Shown piece by piece: positions 60,002-64,000 of a stretch of 64,000 nt of DNA; the stretch's first letter is position 1, and each line of letters opens with the position of its first letter. Below the pieces are notes generated by a model that did no database searches, had not been told where the DNA came from, and saw nothing but the letters and a program-made list of their open reading frames with translations. Position numbers and translations under genes: made by a program. Source of the stretch: Candidatus Aminicenantota bacterium (lineage in GTDB: Bacteria > Acidobacteriota > Aminicenantia > Aminicenantales > Aminicenantaceae); NCBI GenBank assembly GCA_020344415.1, contig CP070825.1:4298566-4362565 (forward strand), in the 5' to 3' direction.

Positions 60002-60676
60002 CTATTTTTCTCTTTTAGAATCCTTGTCTTCTTTACTAAGAGGCACGTAATACAAAGGACTTTTTTTCATTTCCTTAATCTTATCTACAATATCCAGTAT
60101 ATCTTCTTCCCTACTAAAATTCAAATCGTCTGCCTTAACCACCAGGAGTGGCGCTGCCTGATAATTAAAGAAGAAATAATCAAGGGCTTCAAGAATATCC
60201 TCTAGATATTTTTCGGAAATATTCTTTTCCAGAGCACTCCCCTCTTTGGCTATCCTTTTTAGGAGACTTGGTAATGAAATCTGAAGATAAATGACTAAAT
60301 CAGGTCTGGCAACTCTGTCAGCAAGAATGCTGTAGATCCTTTCATAGACAATAAGTTCATCATCAGTAAGAGTTTGATAGGCATATATCTTGTCTTTTTC
60401 AATTATATAATCGCAGATAACTCTCTCTTCGAATAGATCCCGCTGCATAAGCCTGGACTGCTGGTAATATCTATTAACCAAAAATACAAGCTGAGCAAGA
60501 AAAGCAGCTCCCTCCTTTTCATCATAAAAATCCTTGAGATAAGGATTCTCAGGTCTATCAAAAATAACCCTCCCTCCTATTTTTTGAGCTAGACTATTGG
60601 CTAATTTAGCTTTTCCAGATTTCAGAACTCCTTCTATAGCGATATGCTTGAAAATTATCTCACCCTTTTCCAACAT
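60002..60676 (-). CDS. Deoxynucleoside-kinase-family protein with altered P-loop
   Basis: Numbered from ATG 60676 (a TTG at 60688 is in frame), this 224-aa protein has the dNK fold: an N-terminal strand-loop, a lid region, and ERVICDY resembling the ERS motif of dNKs. The P-loop reads G16-VLKS-G21-K22-A23: the Ser/Thr after the Lys is Ala. That residue normally binds the Mg-ATP, so kinase activity is uncertain. A TATAAT box is about 15 bases upstream on this strand. It stands upstream of panB. Confidence 0.75.
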   Translation of the reverse strand: MLEKGEIIFKHIAIEGVLKSGKAKLANSLAQKIGGRVIFDRPENPYLKDFYDEKEGAAFLAQLVFLVNRYYQQSRLMQRDLFEERVICDYIIEKDKIYAYQTLTDDELIVYERIYSILADRVARPDLVIYLQISLPSLLKRIAKEGSALEKNISEKYLEDILEALDYFFFNYQAAPLLVVKADDLNFSREEDILDIVDKIKEMKKSPLYYVPLSKEDKDSKREK

Positions 60677-60766
60677 CTCTGAGTCCAAAAAAAATTATAG
60701 CTTAAAAAATAACGTATAAAATGAGATAAGTCAATCAAAACGTAGGAGCATGATTTATTAGGCCAT

Positions 60767-61065
60767 TATTGTCATTGTGAGGCATTAAACACCGCGGCAA
60801 TCCTCTGTTGCGAGCGCAGCGTGGCAATCCTCTGTCACGAGCGTAGCGTGGTGATCCCTACCTTTCCATGAGATTGTGCAGCCCGTTCCGAGCAACGCGA
60901 GGAATCTCTTCCAATCCTCGCAATGACATGCTTTTTTTGTAGGCGCTCGATTCATCTGATGTAGGAGCTTGATTCATCAAGCCCACCTTTTCATTGCGAG
61001 GAGCGAAGCGATGCGGCAATCTCATCATTTCATGTTGTGGATTTGATGAATCAAGCCCCTATGTT
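60767..61065. repeat. Array of CATTGCGAG-type and GGGCTTGAT-type repeats
   Basis: This 300-base stretch between the kinase-like gene and pspC holds several inverted arms: GTCATTGTGAGGCATT (60770), GAGCGCAGCGTGGCAATCC, CGCGAGGAATC, CCTCGCAATGACATG (60918) and TCATTGCGAGGAGCGAAGCG (60991). Two GCTTGATTCATCAAGCCC-type palindromes lie at about 60966-60984 and 61038-61054. All are known-style intergenic repeats seen elsewhere in the window (5337, 13099). No gene is seen from 60689 to 61172. Confidence 0.8.
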
Positions 61066-61172
61066 ATGAATAACGTGTGGGCTTAATAAATTACACCCCT
61101 GCCCTAATACACATGAACCCTCTACAATAACATACAGAGGAACATACAGGTAGGGTAAAAGGACTGTGGATT

Positions 61173-61373
61173 CTACTTAGATTCTACTCCCTCAGGCAGA
61201 ATAATCCAGGCGATGATGTAGAAGATTGCCATCGGTAGTAAAGCTGTCATCAACCAAAGAGCCACAAAAAGAAGACGCACAAGGTTCACATCGATATCAA
61301 AATACTCTCCCAAACCTCCACAGATGCCCCCAATCATTTTCTGGGTCTGAGAACGATGCAGTTTCTTTGCCAT
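61173..61373 (-). CDS. PspC-domain membrane protein
   Basis: The start chosen is ATG 61373, nine bases after TTGGAG; a TTG at 61388 in frame overlaps that ribosome site. The 66-aa product has the PspC core (KKLHRSQTQKMIGGICGGL, then a two-part helix AALWLMTALLPMAIFYIIAW and ILPE). PspC proteins are small inner-membrane envelope-stress components. Here pspC stands alone, about 58 kb from the LiaF/DUF4097 operon with which this family often sits. Confidence 0.92.
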   Translation of the reverse strand: MAKKLHRSQTQKMIGGICGGLGEYFDIDVNLVRLLFVALWLMTALLPMAIFYIIAWIILPEGVESK

Positions 61374-61494
61374 CTCACTTTTCTCCAATAAATTCTTTTT
61401 TTACTCTAATGATGACTCTATATAAAAATACGAAAAGCTAGTCTAAAAAGTTTCACCTTTGATTCACCGCAAAGGAAGTTCCTTTAAATATTCT

Positions 61495-62220
61495 TCAAGG
61501 AGCACAATAGGTGCAGCTGGGATTCTTTTCTATCTCTACAATATCGAATGTGAGATGTTGGCTATCATATATCAATAGACTACCTGCGAGAGTCTTCTCA
61601 ACGCCCATTATGAATTTGAGCGCCTCTGTTGCCTGAATTATGCCGATTACACCAGGGAGAACACCCGGAATCGGTATCGTATCCGGAGTTTGAGCCTCTT
61701 TCGGCAAGATACAGGCGAGGCAGGCAGTATGAGGTGGATGAAAAAGACTAACATACCCCTGCCATCCCTGAACAGCTCCATACACATAGGGAATTTGCAT
61801 TTTAACAGACTGTTCATTCAGCAAAAAACGGGATTCAATACTATCCAGGCCGTCAACAATTATATCGCAGCCTTTCGTCAACTCGTCAGCATTCTGACTA
61901 CCAATAGACTCTGACACAGCTTCTATCTCGACATTGGGATTGAGTGCCGCAAGCCTCTTCTTCGCTTCTTCAACCTTGATCTTGCCTATCGATTCTTCGA
62001 AGTAGAGGACCTGCCTGTTTAAGTTAGAACGTTCTACCTTATCTTCATCACATAGGCGAAGCTTGCCCACTCCAGCAGCTGTAAAGTAGAGAGCGGAAGC
62101 AGAGCCAAGTCCGCCTATTCCTACGATTAAAACCTTTGCCGACTTAAGCCTTTCTTGGTTCCAATCTCGCACAGAAAGCTGTTTGAAGTAGCGTTCCTTT
62201 TCAAGATCTGAAAGGCTCAT
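61495..62220 (-). CDS. ThiF/MoeB-family adenylyltransferase
   Basis: This 241-aa E1-like enzyme adenylates the C-terminal Gly-Gly of a ubiquitin-like sulfur carrier. It has VGIGGLGSAS (33-42), the ATP and Mg site DEDKVERSNLNRQ (58-70), D126 in DGLDS, and zinc cysteine pairs C167/C170 and C236/C239. MoeB and ThiF cannot be told apart by sequence alone. The MoaD-like gene upstream and the AOR gene beyond it favour a MoeB-like role in pterin cofactor synthesis. It lies 84 bases downstream of the MoaD-like gene with GAGGAGG before the start. Confidence 0.93.
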   Translation of the reverse strand: MSLSDLEKERYFKQLSVRDWNQERLKSAKVLIVGIGGLGSASALYFTAAGVGKLRLCDEDKVERSNLNRQVLYFEESIGKIKVEEAKKRLAALNPNVEIEAVSESIGSQNADELTKGCDIIVDGLDSIESRFLLNEQSVKMQIPYVYGAVQGWQGYVSLFHPPHTACLACILPKEAQTPDTIPIPGVLPGVIGIIQATEALKFIMGVEKTLAGSLLIYDSQHLTFDIVEIEKNPSCTYCAP

Positions 62221-62304
62221 CGTTCCTCCTCAGAAGACCGGTTACCGACAAGTCTTAATAACCAAGCTAAAAAATAAAAATGACATCTTGAATCTCAACA
62301 GCAA

Positions 62305-62544
62305 CTATCCGCCTGATACAGGAGGCTGCAGTGTTATACTTTGACCGTCAGATGGAATATAGTCCAAGTCTTTTACCTTCCCCTCTATGTATACAAAAGC
62401 CACGAATGCAGGATTCACACCAATATCTGCTAATATTTCCTTTATGCTTTTCCCCTCCTCTGATTCTACACGGCGAGTGTAATAATCGACATCCGGTTTC
62501 AGCCTGAGGCGCAATTCACTTCCTGCTTTAAGATAAATAACCAT
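62305..62544 (-). CDS. MoaD/ThiS-family sulfur-carrier protein
   Basis: This 79-aa ubiquitin-fold protein ends in PPVSGG, the Gly-Gly tail that is adenylated and thiocarboxylated. KSIKEILADIGVNPAFVAFVYIEG is the usual central part. With the E1-like enzyme downstream and a tungsten/molybdenum-pterin AOR upstream on the same strand, it is probably the small subunit of a molybdopterin synthase, though ThiS-type thiazole synthesis is possible. No MoaE is visible. Confidence 0.85.
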   Translation of the reverse strand: MVIYLKAGSELRLRLKPDVDYYTRRVESEEGKSIKEILADIGVNPAFVAFVYIEGKVKDLDYIPSDGQSITLQPPVSGG

Positions 62545-62627
62545 AACTACATTTCTCTTTTATTATTACCAAATAATTGGATTTTCTTCCATACTGTGTG
62601 TGCAATACATTTTTCAAGGAAGTAAAA

Positions 62628-62815
62628 GAGAATATTCGTGGATGGATGAAGCGACCATTGAAGATTTAGCCTTCACGAATCGCTCTTCGAGGGCACCTGA
62701 TTTTATTAGGCGGCGAAGATGTTTGAGCGCAGCGAGTTCCGCAGCCGCTGAGAAGAGCGATGAGGGAATGGCGTTAAAAATCTGAATGAGAGCGAAGCCA
62801 TTCACGAATATTCTC
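62628..62815. repeat. 188-bp element with GAGAATATTCGTG terminal inverted repeats
   Basis: GAGAATATTCGTG (62628-62640) and CACGAATATTCTC (62803-62815) are perfect inverted ends. Inside, ATCGCTCTTC (near 62680) pairs with GAAGAGCGAT (near 62752), and the middle has GAGCGCAGCGAGTTCCGCAGC, a sequence type I recall from intergenic repeats of other bacteria. It separates the AOR gene from moaD. No coding frame in it is credible. The rest of the gap 62545-62855 holds no gene. Confidence 0.8.
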
Positions 62816-62855
62816 ACATCATAATTCATACAGGATGGAAGAGAACCAACAAACA

Positions 62856-64000
62856 TTAGAATGCTTTGGGTTTATATTTCTCTCCTCGTACAGGAGGAAT
62901 TCCTCCCGGAATAGGCTCCCCTAGAAAACCGAGCTTTTTCAAATTCTCAGCAGCGAAATCGAGCCCCAGGTCCTTTAGAACTTCACTAGTGGGATTGCCA
63001 TCTTTATCCCATCCGCGCGCCGCGTAATACTCATCCAGCATTTGCTCAACCTGCTCCTTGGTAACCCCCTTTCCCTTTCCAGGACCACTGGGTATTTTAT
63101 CCTCCCAGGAACGAGCAGGAGGATAGTCAAAAGCACGGCCACGATCCTTATTGCGCTCTATATAATGACAGCGAGTCAGGTTCCAAATCATCTCAGATGC
63201 ATGTAGGGCTTCAGATACGGTAATTCCCCATCCAGTTATGTGGTTGAGCGATTCGACAATCTCCTCTGGTGTGATATCCAGTTCCCCCCAAAACAGGCGG
63301 CAAATACACCAAGTATCGAAAAGAGGCCGTATATGTTGAAGGTAGACGATTATTTTCGCGCGGCCTTCGACCGAGTCGCGTCCTTCCGCCATATCCACAG
63401 TTATTGTCCAAGAACGATTATGGTGAGCTCCGATGTCCGCCGTCATGTAAGAAAGGAGCATTCCAGGTGCCCAGCGGCCATCATATCCGGACATCTCTTG
63501 GCCCTTTACCTGCATTGCAAACTTCTCACTGCCTTGTCCTATTTTCCCGGCTGCTCGTTTGCTACCTCCAGCAAACCACTCGCCTACTCCTCGTTTGTAG
63601 GCCACCATATCTAGGAAATGTTCAACATCATCCACCGATCCCCAATCAAGTGTGTGCCCTTCGAGGTCTTCTTTGGTGATAAATCCTCGTTCAAAGCACT
63701 CCATGGCAAAAGCAACAACTCCACCGCCAGACATCGAGTCCATTCCTAAATTATCCAGCATCCAATTGACATAGGCGACATGGTTGATGTCCTTCATCCC
63801 GAGATTTGAGCCGCAGGTCGCGCCCGTTTCATATTCCGGACCCTCAACATGAACAACTGGCTTTCCAGGGATAACCGCCTTTGAGAACTTCCCACAGTTC
63901 ATCCAGCAGCCAAAGCATGCCTTATGGGTGATAAGGCATTGTTCAATTAGCTGGTCACCGTCGATCTTGCCGACATCTTCGTAATAAGTTGTTTGAAAGT
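62856..64000 (-). CDS. Aldehyde:ferredoxin oxidoreductase, C-terminal part (runs past window end)
   Basis: The open frame continues to base 64000, so only the last about 381 codons are here; an internal ATG at 63902 is not the start. The visible protein has CFGCWMNC, three cysteine ligands of the 4Fe-4S cluster, and later WCICR with the fourth. YETGATCGSNLGM, NWMLDNLGMDSMS and NRSWTI are AOR domain 2/3 signatures. AORs are tungsten-bispterin enzymes that oxidise aldehydes to acids with ferredoxin in strict anaerobes. The downstream MoaD-like and MoeB/ThiF-like genes fit cofactor supply. Stop TAA at 62856. Confidence 0.95.
   Translation of the reverse strand, partial: FQTTYYEDVGKIDGDQLIEQCLITHKACFGCWMNCGKFSKAVIPGKPVVHVEGPEYETGATCGSNLGMKDINHVAYVNWMLDNLGMDSMSGGGVVAFAMECFERGFITKEDLEGHTLDWGSVDDVEHFLDMVAYKRGVGEWFAGGSKRAAGKIGQGSEKFAMQVKGQEMSGYDGRWAPGMLLSYMTADIGAHHNRSWTITVDMAEGRDSVEGRAKIIVYLQHIRPLFDTWCICRLFWGELDITPEEIVESLNHITGWGITVSEALHASEMIWNLTRCHYIERNKDRGRAFDYPPARSWEDKIPSGPGKGKGVTKEQVEQMLDEYYAARGWDKDGNPTSEVLKDLGLDFAAENLKKLGFLGEPIPGGIPPVRGEKYKPKAF

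Noticed and set aside
62600-62856. Frames on both strands over the 188-bp element
   Set aside because: They translate the inverted-repeat element; no ribosome site or family match.

Overview
The window is a bacterial chromosome segment of moderate GC (roughly low 40s percent by eye). It carries ordinary core genes (uvrB, uvrC, acpS, feoAB, secA, guaB, panBCD) and an accessory load typical of an uncultured, probably anaerobic, diderm heterotroph. Evidence for an outer membrane is the porin-like beta-barrels, the LolA-like proteins, the lipoproteins and the DUF5916 barrel. Evidence for anaerobiosis is an aldehyde:ferredoxin oxidoreductase, a ferredoxin:thioredoxin-reductase-type protein and FeoAB. 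The mix of Ser/Thr kinase-TPR fusions, MacB-like permeases, sodium:solute symporters and paired RND/MMPL exporters recalls Candidatus Aminicenantes and related Acidobacteriota-like lineages. That placement is inference from remembered genome style, not proof.

Layout. 1-3.4 kb: an ECF sigma factor, its zinc-finger anti-sigma factor and three envelope proteins, with an ECF-type promoter in front. 3.4-12 kb: an orphan hypothetical, a LipM-like acyltransferase, tRNA-Gly(CCC), a large kinase-TPR protein, a VapBC pair, a DUF6544-like protein, a RecB/Cas4-like nuclease and a secreted DUF4350-like protein, separated by short palindromic repeats. 12-21.4 kb: an SDR, a MalT/LuxR-type regulator and export module A (small protein, LolA-like, porin, MMPL). 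21.5-31.9 kb: a MITE-like repeat, a MacB-like permease, two divergent sodium:solute symporters (one with three small membrane proteins in its operon), a CBM9/DUF5916 barrel and a secreted hydrolase. 32-37.4 kb: export module B (porin, TetR, MMPL, LolA-like) behind a promoter flanked by two perfect palindromes. 37.4-43.3 kb: a penicillin acylase lipoprotein, a methyltransferase, a cupin, an MBL hydrolase and a divergent thymidylate-synthase-like protein. 43.6-55 kb: bactofilin and core genes. 55-57.5 kb: a membrane cytochrome c and a three-gene redox cassette. 57.5-64 kb: panD-panC-panB, a kinase-like protein, PspC, and an AOR-MoaD-MoeB/ThiF group cut by the window edge.

Most notable: (1) two paralogous LolA-like/porin/MMPL modules under different regulators; (2) a symporter operon with unannotated 44-aa and 29-aa membrane proteins; (3) a DUF2769 lipoprotein / rubredoxin-FTR / glutaredoxin-like cassette; (4) several families of short inverted repeats that nest in each other and in two places supply the last codons and stop of an MMPL gene. 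No transposase, integrase, phage gene or CRISPR array was seen, so any mobilising enzyme would have to act from elsewhere.
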